Under the pieces are notes generated by a model. The model was not told where the DNA came from, searched no databases, and saw only the letters and a program-made list of their open reading frames with translations. Positions 44,128 to 52,804 of a stretch of DNA of 64,000 bases are shown here, in pieces (the first letter of the stretch is position 1; each line of letters opens with the position of its first letter). The translations under genes were made by a program, and so were the position numbers. Source of the DNA: Flavimarina sp. Hel_I_48 (lineage in GTDB: Bacteria; Bacteroidota; Bacteroidia; Flavobacteriales; Flavobacteriaceae); NCBI RefSeq assembly GCF_000733945.1, contig NZ_JPOL01000002.1, forward strand, positions 940,001 to 1,004,000, given 5' to 3'.

Positions 44128-46299
44128 TTATAAATTTTCTTTGATGAAATTGGTCATTTTGGTAAAGAGGTGCAAACGTGTATTACCACCATAGATTCCA
44201 TGGTTTTTATCTGGATAGATCGCCCAGTCAAATTGCTTGTTTGCCTGCACCAGAGCTTCAACGAGACGCATGGTATTTTGTAGGTGTACGTTATCATCTG
44301 CACTACCATGTACGAGCAAAAATTTACCTTTAAGTTCATTAACGTGGCTTAAAGGGGAGTTCTCGTCATATCCATTTGCATTTTCCTGCGGAACACCCAT
44401 ATAGCGCTCCGTATAAATGGTATCATAGAAACGCCAGCTGGTGACCGGTGCTACCGCGATGGCCATTTCAAAAGTATCTGCACCTTGAAAAAGTGAGTTG
44501 GCAGCCATAAAACCTCCATAGCTCCATCCCCAGATTCCTATTCTTGAAGCATCTATAAAATCTTTCTGACCAAAAAATTGAGCAGCTGCGATCTGATCTT
44601 CCACTTCGTATTTACCAAGTTCATTCTGGGTCATTTTCTTAAAATCCCTACCTTTAAAACCGGTACCGCGAGGATCTACACAGGCGATAATTATACCTTC
44701 CTGCGCCAGCATTTGAAACCAGTAATCATTACTGCCGCCCCAGCTGTTTGCCACACTCTGAGAACCTGGACCGGAATATTGGGTCATAAATAGTGGGTAC
44801 TTTTTACTGGGATCAAAATCTTTAGGTTTAATCATGTACGCATTAAGCTCCTCGCCATTTACGGGAACGGTAATAAATTCTTTTTGAGAAAGCGTATACC
44901 CAGAAAGTTGTTCTTTTAAAGCTGAATTGTCTTTTATCGTGCGAATCAGTTTTCCGTTTTTTGCATTGTGCAATGTAAAGACGTAAGGCGTTTCGGTATC
45001 AGAAAATGTGTTTATATAATAGGTGAAATCAGCACTAAAATCGGCAGAATTTGTGCCTTTTTCAACTGAAAGTTCCTTTTTTCCCTTTCCATTCAGGGTT
45101 ATTGAATATACACCGCGGTTGATAGAACCATTTTCAGTGCTTTGATAAAAGACTCGATCCGTTTTTTTATCATAACCATAATAACTGGTGACTTCCCAGT
45201 TTCCGGAAGTTACCTGGTTTTTCAGTTTTCCATTTTTATCGTAGTGGTAAATATGGTTCCAACCGTCTTTTTCGCTGGTCCAGATAAAACTATTGTCTTC
45301 TAAAAAGGTAAGATTATCAGTTACATCTACATAAGCCGCATCTTCATCGCGCACGGCAAGTCTCGCCTTGCCGGTTTCCCCATCTACAAAAATGAGGCTG
45401 ACCGCATTTTGCTTTCTGGAAAGTGTTTGTACCGCGAGAATATTATTATCGTTGCTCCAGGACAATCTTGGGATATAATAAGTATCAAAATCAGTCAGGT
45501 CAACATCCTGTATTTCTTCCGAAGAAACATCGTATATATGCAAACTCACTTTTGCATTGGCCTCGCCAGCTTTAGGATACTTGAAAACATCCTGCTCCGG
45601 ATACAGTTCCTGACCCATAACATCCATTGAAAACTGGGGCACTTCGCGTTCATCAAAACGTATAAACGCCAGTTTATTGCCATTTTTACTCCAGTCAAAG
45701 GCACGTACAAGGGAAAATTCCTCTTCATAAACCCAGTCTGTTATACCGTTGATTATGGCGTTATTTTCACCATCCTGAGTAATTTGAGTTGTTTCGCCGG
45801 TAGCGAGATCTTTAATAAAAAGATTGTTGTCCTGGCCGTAGGCAACTTTTGTTGCATCTGGGGGAAAAGTGGGCTCCTGTATAGGTTTATCAGCAACCTG
45901 GGTCAGCGTTTTTTCGGCAAAATCATATACAAAATATACACCCAGCGTAGAGCGACGGTAAATAGATTGTACCTGGGTACTAAGCATGACTTTACCTTCA
46001 TTTTTACTAAAGGTATAGCCAGAAAAAGTATCCAGACCATCCAGCGATTTAGAATCCAGAAGTGTGCGGACTTTCTCGCCCGTTTTATAGCTATAAACGT
46101 CTATGCTCTTTGCTTGTGTAGCTTGATCTGTCTGGAGGAGGGAATATTCTGTACCGTTGTTTAACGAACGTAAGCGATCAAGATATTCCATGCGGAAAGC
46201 ACCGCCCCATATTTCTTCAAGGGTAATTGCCTTCTGCTGTGCAGTTACGGCCACCGAAATCAAAAAGAAAATCCCGGCACACAGTTGTTTTAATTTCAT
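44128..46299 (-). CDS. Dipeptidyl peptidase IV, S9B family, exported
   Basis: A 723-residue exported peptidase (signal about 1-20, ending SVAVTAQQ) with an N-terminal DPP4-type propeller and a C-terminal alpha/beta hydrolase. The catalytic triad can be placed at S593 in GWSYGGF, D669 in GSADDNVH and H700 in DKNHGIYGG. The glutamate motif that binds the substrate N-terminus is in TDWVYEEEFSLVRA. It releases X-Pro or X-Ala dipeptides from polypeptides in the periplasm. A POT-type dipeptide importer follows 22 bases later. Confidence 0.95.
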   Translation of the reverse strand: MKLKQLCAGIFFLISVAVTAQQKAITLEEIWGGAFRMEYLDRLRSLNNGTEYSLLQTDQATQAKSIDVYSYKTGEKVRTLLDSKSLDGLDTFSGYTFSKNEGKVMLSTQVQSIYRRSTLGVYFVYDFAEKTLTQVADKPIQEPTFPPDATKVAYGQDNNLFIKDLATGETTQITQDGENNAIINGITDWVYEEEFSLVRAFDWSKNGNKLAFIRFDEREVPQFSMDVMGQELYPEQDVFKYPKAGEANAKVSLHIYDVSSEEIQDVDLTDFDTYYIPRLSWSNDNNILAVQTLSRKQNAVSLIFVDGETGKARLAVRDEDAAYVDVTDNLTFLEDNSFIWTSEKDGWNHIYHYDKNGKLKNQVTSGNWEVTSYYGYDKKTDRVFYQSTENGSINRGVYSITLNGKGKKELSVEKGTNSADFSADFTYYINTFSDTETPYVFTLHNAKNGKLIRTIKDNSALKEQLSGYTLSQKEFITVPVNGEELNAYMIKPKDFDPSKKYPLFMTQYSGPGSQSVANSWGGSNDYWFQMLAQEGIIIACVDPRGTGFKGRDFKKMTQNELGKYEVEDQIAAAQFFGQKDFIDASRIGIWGWSYGGFMAANSLFQGADTFEMAIAVAPVTSWRFYDTIYTERYMGVPQENANGYDENSPLSHVNELKGKFLLVHGSADDNVHLQNTMRLVEALVQANKQFDWAIYPDKNHGIYGGNTRLHLFTKMTNFIKENL

Positions 46300-46340
46300 A
46301 AAAAAAAGAACCTGTTAAATTTAATGGTCAAGTTTACTAA

Positions 46341-46365
46341 AAAAACGGCACAAAAAGCCGTTTTT
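46341..46365 (-). terminator. Hairpin with A/T runs in the dppIV upstream region
   Basis: AAAAACGGC (46341-46349) and GCCGTTTTT (46357-46365) are exact complements around a 7-base loop, with the architecture of a bidirectional terminator. It lies in a divergent region where no gene ends, 42 bases upstream of the dppIV ATG, so it could be a leader attenuator or end an unseen RNA. Confidence 0.55.
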
Positions 46366-46400
46366 GCTTGTTAAAACCGTATTCTGCAGACAAGGGTTAG

Positions 46401-46429
46401 ATTGACAAAAAGCACCGATTTATGTCAAT
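46401..46429. promoter_or_regulatory. Inverted repeat ATTGACA-N15-TGTCAAT
   Basis: ATTGACA (46401-46407) and TGTCAAT (46423-46429) are exact complements 15 bases apart in the divergent region between dppIV and the small gene at 46581. It could be an operator for either gene. This is a visual match only. Confidence 0.35.
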
Positions 46430-46537
46430 TTTATAAGGTTTATTGACCTTTTTTATTCCTTTTTATATCAAAAAAACAGCGTTTTTCTGAATTTTAAAAA
46501 GAGTTCGTTTATTTACGTAAACTTAACGCTTTGTGTT

Positions 46538-46567
46538 TTTGCAGTCCTTATATATCTTTTATGTTTG
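46538..46567 (+). promoter_or_regulatory. Promoter of the small gene at 46581
   Basis: TTTG (46538-46541), 18 bases, TATGTTTG (46560-46567): a near-perfect Bacteroidota promoter. Transcription would begin about 7 bases before the ATG at 46581, which rules out the longer in-frame start at 46533 and implies a nearly leaderless mRNA. Confidence 0.65.
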
Positions 46568-46580
46568 CAAAAATTGCCAC

Positions 46581-46934
46581 ATGCTTTTAAAGGATAAAAC
46601 CTACAAGGAATTACATCAAACACTTAATATGTCTCAGGCCGAATTCCGCGCCTGGCTCATGACAGATCTCGCCCCCATTACCGTGGCTAATTATCCTGAC
46701 GCGCCCAGTATGGACAAGTCAAAAAAGCTGCTACAAATTATGGGAAAAGACAAAGAGGAGCTAACAACCTCAGATTGTCAATTTGTAAAAATCATACTGC
46801 TTCGTATTCACTATCTCAAGCGCATAAAATCCAAAGAACAGTATCGTAAACTGGACTGGGAAAACAGTTTAAGGAATATGGGATATGACATCAAAAAAGA
46901 AGCGCGTAAGCTGGAAAAACAGGTAGAATATTAA
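46581..46934 (+). CDS. Small basic cytosolic protein of unknown function
   Basis: A 117-residue protein from the ATG at 46581 (MLLKDKTYKELHQ). It is basic, has no signal or membrane segment, and is predicted by eye to be mostly helical, with a lysine/arginine-rich C-terminal half (IHYLKRIKSKEQYRKLDWENSLRNMG). I do not recognise a family. The start is chosen because a strong promoter -7 box lies between it and the upstream in-frame ATG at 46533. Its neighbours (a divergent peptidase, a convergent toxin gene) do not suggest a role. Confidence 0.7.
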   Translation: MLLKDKTYKELHQTLNMSQAEFRAWLMTDLAPITVANYPDAPSMDKSKKLLQIMGKDKEELTTSDCQFVKIILLRIHYLKRIKSKEQYRKLDWENSLRNMGYDIKKEARKLEKQVEY

Positions 46935-46957
46935 GTTTTTTGAACTGTATTCCTTAA

Positions 46958-47290
46958 TTAATATCGCAAAATATCATCCAGCGTTTGCTTAATTTCGGTC
47001 AATTGTTTTGCGGTTATAGTTCCAATTTTTTCCTTTAGGCGTTCTTTAGTGACCGAGCGCACGTGAAACACTAAAATTTCAGAAATAGCTAGAAGTCCGT
47101 TCTCTGTGGAAGGTTCTAAGATTACATTGCCTTTGTAATTTTTTACTTTTGTAGTGAGCGGGCAAACAATCACGATCTTGAGATGTTCATTAAGCAAATT
47201 ACCGCTAATGATCACCACAGTCCTTCGGCCGCCCTGCTCACTTCCTTTTATGGGATCAAGGTAAAGTTCCCAGATTTCGCCCTGCTTCAA
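46958..47290 (-). CDS. MazF/PemK-type mRNA interferase toxin
   Basis: A 110-residue toxin of the MazF/PemK family. The N-terminus MKQGEIWELYLDPIKGSEQGGRRTVVIIS is the classic pattern (GEIWxxxLdP, then G-RRPvvIiS), with VCPLTTKVKNYKGNVILEP and AISEILVFHVRSVTKERL later, which supply the family's catalytic Arg and Ser/Thr. It cleaves mRNA at short sites. It follows and overlaps its antitoxin gene by 4 bases. The cutting site cannot be inferred. Confidence 0.92.
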   Translation of the reverse strand: MKQGEIWELYLDPIKGSEQGGRRTVVIISGNLLNEHLKIVIVCPLTTKVKNYKGNVILEPSTENGLLAISEILVFHVRSVTKERLKEKIGTITAKQLTEIKQTLDDILRY

Positions 47291-47529
47291 AGCATATTAT
47301 TTTCAAGATTCTCAAGATAATGGCTCATGCCTTCTTCGGCGACTTCCATTACTTCTAAATCCTGCCCAGCTTCTTCATAAGAACGTACATATTCTGCCCG
47401 GTTTAGCTGATCTAAATAGATGGTCAACGCCTTTTCTAAAATTTTGTTTTTGGCAATCTTATGCTTTTTGGCCATTTTAGCTAAATCATCTAAAAGGTCG
47501 CTAGGCAAAGAAGATGTGAATGTTGTCAT
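47287..47529 (-). CDS. Ribbon-helix-helix (CopG-type) antitoxin
   Basis: An 80-residue protein. The N-terminal ribbon-helix-helix (TTFTSSLPSDLLDDLAKMAKKHKIAKNKILEKALTIYLDQL) binds DNA and dimerises; the acidic C-terminus (EEAGQDLEVMEVAEEGMSHYLENLE) would bind and block the toxin. It is the first gene of the pair and overlaps the toxin by 4 bases (ATGA), the usual order for an autoregulated module. Confidence 0.88.
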   Translation of the reverse strand: MTTFTSSLPSDLLDDLAKMAKKHKIAKNKILEKALTIYLDQLNRAEYVRSYEEAGQDLEVMEVAEEGMSHYLENLENNML

Positions 47530-47637
47530 AAGCTAAATATAAAATATATTATGTAAATCTTAATTTCAATATTCTATTCTCGAACAATTCCATTTTTCTT
47601 CTTTTCCCATTAAAAAGAAAGCCGCTATCTTTAGCTC

Positions 47638-48462
47638 ATGGAAAAGGAAAATATAAAAGTTATCTGTCTGGATATAGACGGCACCTTGCTGGATAAGGAT
47701 CGAGCTATCTCGCCCGGAACACAAGAAACCTTTAAAAGGCTCAATGGGAAATACCATACGGTCCTGGCATCGTCGCGTATGCCTTCAGCAATGTATTACC
47801 TTCAGGAAAAACTAGGTATTAAAGGTGATCCCCTTATTGCTTATAACGGCGCTCTGATTTTGGATAATCATCAAAAAGCAATCAAGAGCCTGCCCATGAC
47901 GCTCGATTTTTTACAAGCTATTCTTGATCATCAAAAAGGGCGTAATTACAATGTAAGTACATTTTGTAATGATATTTGGCGCACTGCGGAAAAAGACCAA
48001 TGGACTCAGCATGAAATATACACGACCAAAGCAAACCCAGAATTGGTTCCCAATGACCAATTGATACAGGTTCTCAAAGAAAACGAGCAGCAACCGCACA
48101 AAATAATGTGCATGGGGGAAGAAGAAATCCTGGACGATCTGATCAACCAACTTGAAAAATCAGGTCACGCAGATAAGGTACATTTATACAGGTCGAAAAA
48201 AACCTATATTGAAATTATTACCAAAAACATAGACAAAAGTGATGCTTTAGCCTATTTATTAGAAAAAGAGTATCAACTACCCATGAGTTCCGTGATTGCA
48301 TTTGGTGATAATCATAACGATGTCGATCTGTTAAATAACGCAGGCTGGGGAATTGCCGTGGCAAATGCCAAAGAAAATGTAAAGTCCGTTGCTGATTATA
48401 TAAGCGAATTCACAAACAAAGAAGATGCGGTAGCCAAAGAACTGAACAGGATATTGAATTAG
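47638..48462 (+). CDS. HAD family hydrolase, Cof-like sugar phosphatase group
   Basis: A 274-residue cytosolic HAD phosphatase of the Cof/YidA group. Motif I is CLDIDGTLLDKD (DxDGT), motif II is the Ser in VLASSRMPSAM, motif III is a Lys near KSDALAYLLEKEYQL, and motif IV is IAFGDNHNDVDLLNNAG. A cap domain occupies about 85-190. Such enzymes dephosphorylate sugar phosphates, FMN or related compounds; the substrate cannot be told. A TATCTTTA element at 47626-47633 suggests a very short leader. Confidence 0.92.
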   Translation: MEKENIKVICLDIDGTLLDKDRAISPGTQETFKRLNGKYHTVLASSRMPSAMYYLQEKLGIKGDPLIAYNGALILDNHQKAIKSLPMTLDFLQAILDHQKGRNYNVSTFCNDIWRTAEKDQWTQHEIYTTKANPELVPNDQLIQVLKENEQQPHKIMCMGEEEILDDLINQLEKSGHADKVHLYRSKKTYIEIITKNIDKSDALAYLLEKEYQLPMSSVIAFGDNHNDVDLLNNAGWGIAVANAKENVKSVADYISEFTNKEDAVAKELNRILN

Positions 48463-48483
48463 ATACGTAACGCCCAAACATGC

Positions 48484-48517
48484 GGAAAGCGCGCTCCAAC
48501 CAAAAAGCACGCTTTCC
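48484..48517. terminator. Possible hairpin between convergent genes (HAD and AarF)
   Basis: GGAAAGCG (48484-48491) and CGCTTTCC (48510-48517) are exact complements separated by 18 bases, lying between two convergent stops. No strong T run follows on either side, so terminator function is uncertain. Confidence 0.45.
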
Positions 48518-48557
48518 TAAACAACCTAACCAATAATCTTTAATTTCTTATTTCGCC

Positions 48558-49868
48558 CTAATCTATATATTTTTTATAGTTATCAACGTCGATTCGTGAT
48601 CCCAGATCATGCATCAAATTATACAGTCCAAAGAACGTTCTGTTTATGTACAGAAAATGCTTGCTCCCACGATTACCGTTCATTTTTCTAAGCTCTGTAT
48701 CTTTTGAATACTTTTCACTAAGTTCCCCTATCTTGCTGAAAAAATTATCATCCTTAAAATCAAATTTTTCAGAGTGAAAGGGCTTCGTCAACAAACTGAG
48801 CATCTCATAAAAAATATCTGAAAAGAATTTCAATTCTTCCGGGCTATCATCCCTTCGCAATATTTCCAGTTCAAACATTTTTTGCCTAAACAGTTCAGGA
48901 TTATCTATGTTTTCAGGATTTGCAAGTTCAAAATAAGGCTCATAAAATTCCTGTGGTACTTCTTTGATACACCCAAAGTCTATTGCGACCAGATTATGTT
49001 CCTCATCAACTAAAAAATTGCCGGGATGTGGATCTGCATGCACTTGCTTGAGTACGTGCATCTGGTACATATAAAAATCCCATAAGGTCTGCCCTACCTG
49101 ATCTGCAACCGCCTGATCTGTATTATGAGCGGTAAACTCACTTATATGTTCCCCCTGCATCCAGTCCATCGTGATAATGCGCTCACTTGAGAGTTCTGGA
49201 TAATATTTTGGGAATTTAAGGTGCCCTATATGATCACACAAAGTTGTGATGTTCATACTTTGCTTTACTTCAAGCAGGTAATCTGTCTCTTCGAGCAGTT
49301 TTTGCTCTACTTCTTTGAAGTATTTTTCCTTATCCTTCCCCCTCAGGTTAAACATCCGGGTAGCGATAGGCTTCACTAGAGCCAAATCACTACTGATACT
49401 ACTTGCGACGCCGGGATATTGTATTTTCACAGCAAGTTTTTTCCCATCCAATGTTGCCTGGTGTACCTGGCCAATACTGGCCGCGTTCACACTTTCGCTA
49501 GTAAATGTATCAAAGATATCTTCCGGATATTTATCGAGGTATTTTTTAAAGGTCTTACGTACCAGAGGCGCAGATAACGGTGGCACCGAAAACTGGGAAA
49601 GCGAAAACTTTTCCACATAAGCCTTTGGCATAATATTTTTTTCCATACTTAGCATTTGCGCCACTTTAAGCGCACTGCCTTTCAGGCTTTTTAAACTGTC
49701 ATATATATCTTCTGCGTTGTCTTCGTTGAGTTCGTCACGAGTTGTAGAAGAGTCAAAAGCTTTTTTACTGTAATATTTAGCATAATTACCGCCCAATTTC
49801 ACCCCCGTAGTGACCAGTTTGCTGGCTCGGGCTAGTTTATTCGTTGGTATATGATCTATGGTTTTCAT
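48558..49868 (-). CDS. AarF/UbiB (ABC1) family atypical kinase
   Basis: A 436-residue protein of the ABC1/UbiB kinase-like family. The N-terminal extension has the family's KxGQ region as LKVAQMLS (Gly replaced by Ala), the alanine-rich loop is NAASIGQVHQATLDGKKLAVKIQYPGV with the lysine, and the catalytic block is QVHADPHPGNFLV followed by VAIDFG. Relatives act in ubiquinone/menaquinone lipid homeostasis as ATPases. It is 12 bases downstream of a TetR-type regulator on the same strand, so the regulator probably controls it. Confidence 0.92.
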   Translation of the reverse strand: MKTIDHIPTNKLARASKLVTTGVKLGGNYAKYYSKKAFDSSTTRDELNEDNAEDIYDSLKSLKGSALKVAQMLSMEKNIMPKAYVEKFSLSQFSVPPLSAPLVRKTFKKYLDKYPEDIFDTFTSESVNAASIGQVHQATLDGKKLAVKIQYPGVASSISSDLALVKPIATRMFNLRGKDKEKYFKEVEQKLLEETDYLLEVKQSMNITTLCDHIGHLKFPKYYPELSSERIITMDWMQGEHISEFTAHNTDQAVADQVGQTLWDFYMYQMHVLKQVHADPHPGNFLVDEEHNLVAIDFGCIKEVPQEFYEPYFELANPENIDNPELFRQKMFELEILRRDDSPEELKFFSDIFYEMLSLLTKPFHSEKFDFKDDNFFSKIGELSEKYSKDTELRKMNGNRGSKHFLYINRTFFGLYNLMHDLGSRIDVDNYKKYID

Positions 49869-49880
49869 ACTAAAATTTAA

Positions 49881-50573
49881 TTAAGCTTTTACAAAACGAT
49901 CTTTGAACAAAAATTTGCCAAGATCAAGAACACTCTCTAAGGGCGTCGTTTCAAAAACATCAAAGATCGCTTTTACAGACTTCTCGATAGCAATGTCTGT
50001 CTTTTCAAAACCAGCGGAATTATCATCCATCCAGTATTTCAACAAGAACAGCATTTGCACCCAGGCACCTTCACTAAAAATCCGCACCGGGTTTTTTACC
50101 AGTTTAGAATTTTTCTCCTCATTCCCACGTTCAATAAGGTCTGCAGCAAAATCTTTGAATTCAAGACGTAATTTGCTCAACTGCTTGAGATTTTTCATCT
50201 TATCATTGCGCTCCCGCAACGTGAAAAGAACATAACTGCGGTTTGCCGTAAGCAGTTCAAAAAAAGTAAAAAAGAAAGAGAGCATTTTTTCCTTATTGGG
50301 ATAATTTACATATCCCTTATCCTTGTTTAGAACCAGAATTGTATTCTCATAAAAGGCAACCCATATATGTTCCCGCAACCCTTCAAAGCTTCCAAAGAAG
50401 TTATAGAAATCAGCTTCTTCCATTCCATTTTCCTTCGCAAACTTATAGACGCTTTTAGGACGTTCCCCGTTCTCGAGAACATAGTCCATATAAGTAGAAA
50501 TTATGATTTCTGCTGTAGGCTCTATTTTAGTAGTAGTCTGTGAAGTAACCTGTTTCTTAATTTTAGCTGCCAT
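49881..50573 (-). CDS. TetR family transcriptional regulator
   Basis: A 230-residue protein with an N-terminal TetR-like helix-turn-helix (about 20-65: EIIISTYMDYVLENGERPKSVYKFAKENGMEEADFYNFFGSFEGLREHIWVAF) and a helical ligand-binding C-terminal domain. The N-terminal HTH is a variant form (the usual GxxxTTxxxIA is replaced by RPKSVYKFAKENG). It precedes aarF by 12 bases and likely regulates it. The ligand is unknown. Confidence 0.85.
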   Translation of the reverse strand: MAAKIKKQVTSQTTTKIEPTAEIIISTYMDYVLENGERPKSVYKFAKENGMEEADFYNFFGSFEGLREHIWVAFYENTILVLNKDKGYVNYPNKEKMLSFFFTFFELLTANRSYVLFTLRERNDKMKNLKQLSKLRLEFKDFAADLIERGNEEKNSKLVKNPVRIFSEGAWVQMLFLLKYWMDDNSAGFEKTDIAIEKSVKAIFDVFETTPLESVLDLGKFLFKDRFVKA

Positions 50574-50777
50574 AACAAATCTGTTGTTCCGTAAAAGTAA
50601 TTCTGTTTAACGCTAATAAAAAACCCTTGAACAAAATTTTGAGTTAAAGTTCTTTCATGAGAAATGAAAGCTGTTTGCTAGGTCTTTAGCGTGCAAATCC
50701 TACGATTCTAATATCAGGGATGATTTCAATATTCGTTTCAGAATTGTCGTGCTTTTTACTATTTACTTACAAACCAA

Positions 50778-50814
50778 TGCCACTTTGTCACGGCATCCTT
50801 CACTGGTATTTTTT
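50778..50814 (+). promoter_or_regulatory. htpG promoter with TGCCA-N3-TGTCA element
   Basis: TGCCACTTTGTCA (50778-50790) holds TTTG (50784-50787) as a -33 box, and 19 bases later TATTTTTT (50807-50814) fits TAnnTTTG with one mismatch. The same element sits at the groES and miaB promoters. The ATG is at 50887, about 70 bases downstream. Confidence 0.6.
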
Positions 50815-50853
50815 TTGACATACTTAAAAAAGAGAACACTAATTGTAGAACAC

Positions 50854-50869
50854 ATCGCCACCGGGCGAT
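50854..50869 (+). promoter_or_regulatory. Short hairpin before the htpG start codon
   Basis: ATCGCC (50854-50859) and GGCGAT (50864-50869) are exact complements around ACCG. The hairpin ends 17 bases before the htpG ATG, a position like that of the hairpin before groEL. Confidence 0.45.
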
Positions 50870-50886
50870 CTTAAATAACATAACGT

Positions 50887-52782
50887 ATGTCAACAGGTAA
50901 AATAAATGTTGCTGTAGAAAACATCTTTCCACTTATTAAGAAGTTTTTGTACAGCGATCACGAGATCTTTTTGAGGGAACTTGTGTCTAATGCAACTGAT
51001 GCAACTTTAAAATTGAAGCATCTTACTAATATAGGGGAAGCCAAAGTAGAATATGGTAGTCCCTATGTTGAAGTTAAGATAGATGAAGAAGGTAAAAAAC
51101 TTCATATTATAGATCAGGGTGTGGGTATGACCGAAGAGGAAGTACGCAAATACATCAATGACATTGCCTTTTCTGGTGCAGAAGAATTTCTTGATAAGTA
51201 CAAAGAAGCTGGTAAAGAAAGCGGAATTATAGGTCATTTTGGTCTTGGTTTCTATTCGGCTTTTATGGTTGCTAAAAAAGTGGAGATCATTACAAAATCT
51301 GCCATTGATCAGGATGCTCCTGCCATGCACTGGGAATGTGATGGTTCTCCGGAGTTTACCCTTACGGAAACTGAAAAAAACACACATGGTTCTGAAATCA
51401 TTTTGCACATTGCAGATGATAGCGAAGAATTCTTGAAAAAATCAAGGATTCAGGAACTTTTGAGCAAGTACAACAAGTTCATGCCTATCCCAATTAAATT
51501 TGGTACCACAGAGGAGGAAATTCCTTTGCCGGAAGATGCCGCGGAAGACGCAGAACCTGAAACTAAAACCGTTGATAATATAATCAACAATCCCAACCCG
51601 GCGTGGACCAAGCAGCCAACAGAACTTGAGGAAAAAGACTATAAAGGTTTTTACCGTGAGCTGTATCCCATGCAATTTGAGGAGCCGCTTTTCCACATTC
51701 ACCTGAATGTTGATTATCCTTTCAACCTTACAGGGATTCTTTATTTCCCCAGGTTAAACCAGGACATGAATGCACAACGTGACCGCATTCAGTTATATCA
51801 AAATCAGGTATTTGTAACGGATAACGTTGAAGGTATCGTTCCAGAATTTTTGACCATGTTACGTGGTGTGATTGATTCTCCTGATATTCCGCTTAACGTT
51901 TCCCGTTCCTATTTGCAGGCTGATGGCGCCGTAAAGAAAATAAGCAGCTACATTACCAGAAAAGTTGCTGATAAGCTTAACCAACTCTTTAATGATGATC
52001 GTGCCGATTTTGAGAAAAAGTGGAACGATATTAAAATCGTTATTGAATATGGTATGTTGAGCGAAGATAAGTTCTTTGAAAAAGCCCAGAAATTTGCACT
52101 TTACCCTACCGTAGATGGAAGCTTCCATACTTTTGATGAATTACAGGAAAAAATAAAGGAAAAGCAAACCGATAAAGATGGCAAACTGGTCGTGCTTTAT
52201 GCTTCTGAACAGGATAAGCAACACCAATATATTAAAGCTGCAAAAGCAAAAGGTTACGATGTATTGCTTCTTGATTCTCCAATAGTTCCGCACTTGATTC
52301 AAAAGATTGAAGGTGAGAAGGAAAATATAAGTTTTGTACGTGTAGATGGTGACCACGTTGACAATCTGATCAAAAAAGATGAAGACCAGATTTCTAAACT
52401 TTCTGATGAGGAAAAGGAAACTTTAAAAACAACGCTTGAGGAAACTATCGCAAATAAGTCCTATAATGTGCAATTACAGCCTATGGATAGCGGTTCTGCT
52501 CCCTTTATCATCACGCAGCCAGAATTTATGCGTCGTATGAAAGAAATGCAACAGACCGGCGGCGGTGGTGGCATGTTTGGTATGGGCAATATGCCAGATA
52601 TGTACAACCTTGTGGTAAATACTAACCATGAACTGGTTTCCGAAATTCTAAATACCAAGACCAAGAAAAAGCAGGAACGTTTGATCAAACAATCCCTTGA
52701 TCTTGCTCGTCTTTCTCAAGGTCTATTAAAAGGCGCAGAGCTTACTGATTTTGTAAAGCGCTCCTATGATATGATCAAATAA
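50887..52782 (+). CDS. htpG: Molecular chaperone HtpG (Hsp90)
   Basis: A 631-residue Hsp90-family chaperone. The N-terminal GHKL ATPase domain contains LRELVSNATDATLKLK (ATP-site Asn), IIDQGVGMTEEEV and GIIGHFGLGFYSAFMVAKKV; the middle domain has RDRIQLYQNQVFVTDN and SPDIPLNVSRSYLQ with the catalytic-loop arginine; the C-terminal dimerisation domain follows, with a Gly/Met-rich stretch GGGGGMFGMGNMPDM. It is monocistronic, with a strong terminator. The promoter shares an inverted repeat with groES. Confidence 0.97.
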   Translation: MSTGKINVAVENIFPLIKKFLYSDHEIFLRELVSNATDATLKLKHLTNIGEAKVEYGSPYVEVKIDEEGKKLHIIDQGVGMTEEEVRKYINDIAFSGAEEFLDKYKEAGKESGIIGHFGLGFYSAFMVAKKVEIITKSAIDQDAPAMHWECDGSPEFTLTETEKNTHGSEIILHIADDSEEFLKKSRIQELLSKYNKFMPIPIKFGTTEEEIPLPEDAAEDAEPETKTVDNIINNPNPAWTKQPTELEEKDYKGFYRELYPMQFEEPLFHIHLNVDYPFNLTGILYFPRLNQDMNAQRDRIQLYQNQVFVTDNVEGIVPEFLTMLRGVIDSPDIPLNVSRSYLQADGAVKKISSYITRKVADKLNQLFNDDRADFEKKWNDIKIVIEYGMLSEDKFFEKAQKFALYPTVDGSFHTFDELQEKIKEKQTDKDGKLVVLYASEQDKQHQYIKAAKAKGYDVLLLDSPIVPHLIQKIEGEKENISFVRVDGDHVDNLIKKDEDQISKLSDEEKETLKTTLEETIANKSYNVQLQPMDSGSAPFIITQPEFMRRMKEMQQTGGGGGMFGMGNMPDMYNLVVNTNHELVSEILNTKTKKKQERLIKQSLDLARLSQGLLKGAELTDFVKRSYDMIK

Positions 52783-52804
52783 ATTAGTTTTTATTTATTT
52801 CTCA

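Larger units (their letters stand above)
50574..50886. other. Divergent region between tetR and htpG
   Basis: Apart from the htpG promoter element (50778-50814) and the short hairpin (50854-50869), this 313-base stretch shows AT-rich sequence with no convincing ORF or RNA gene. Confidence 0.5.
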
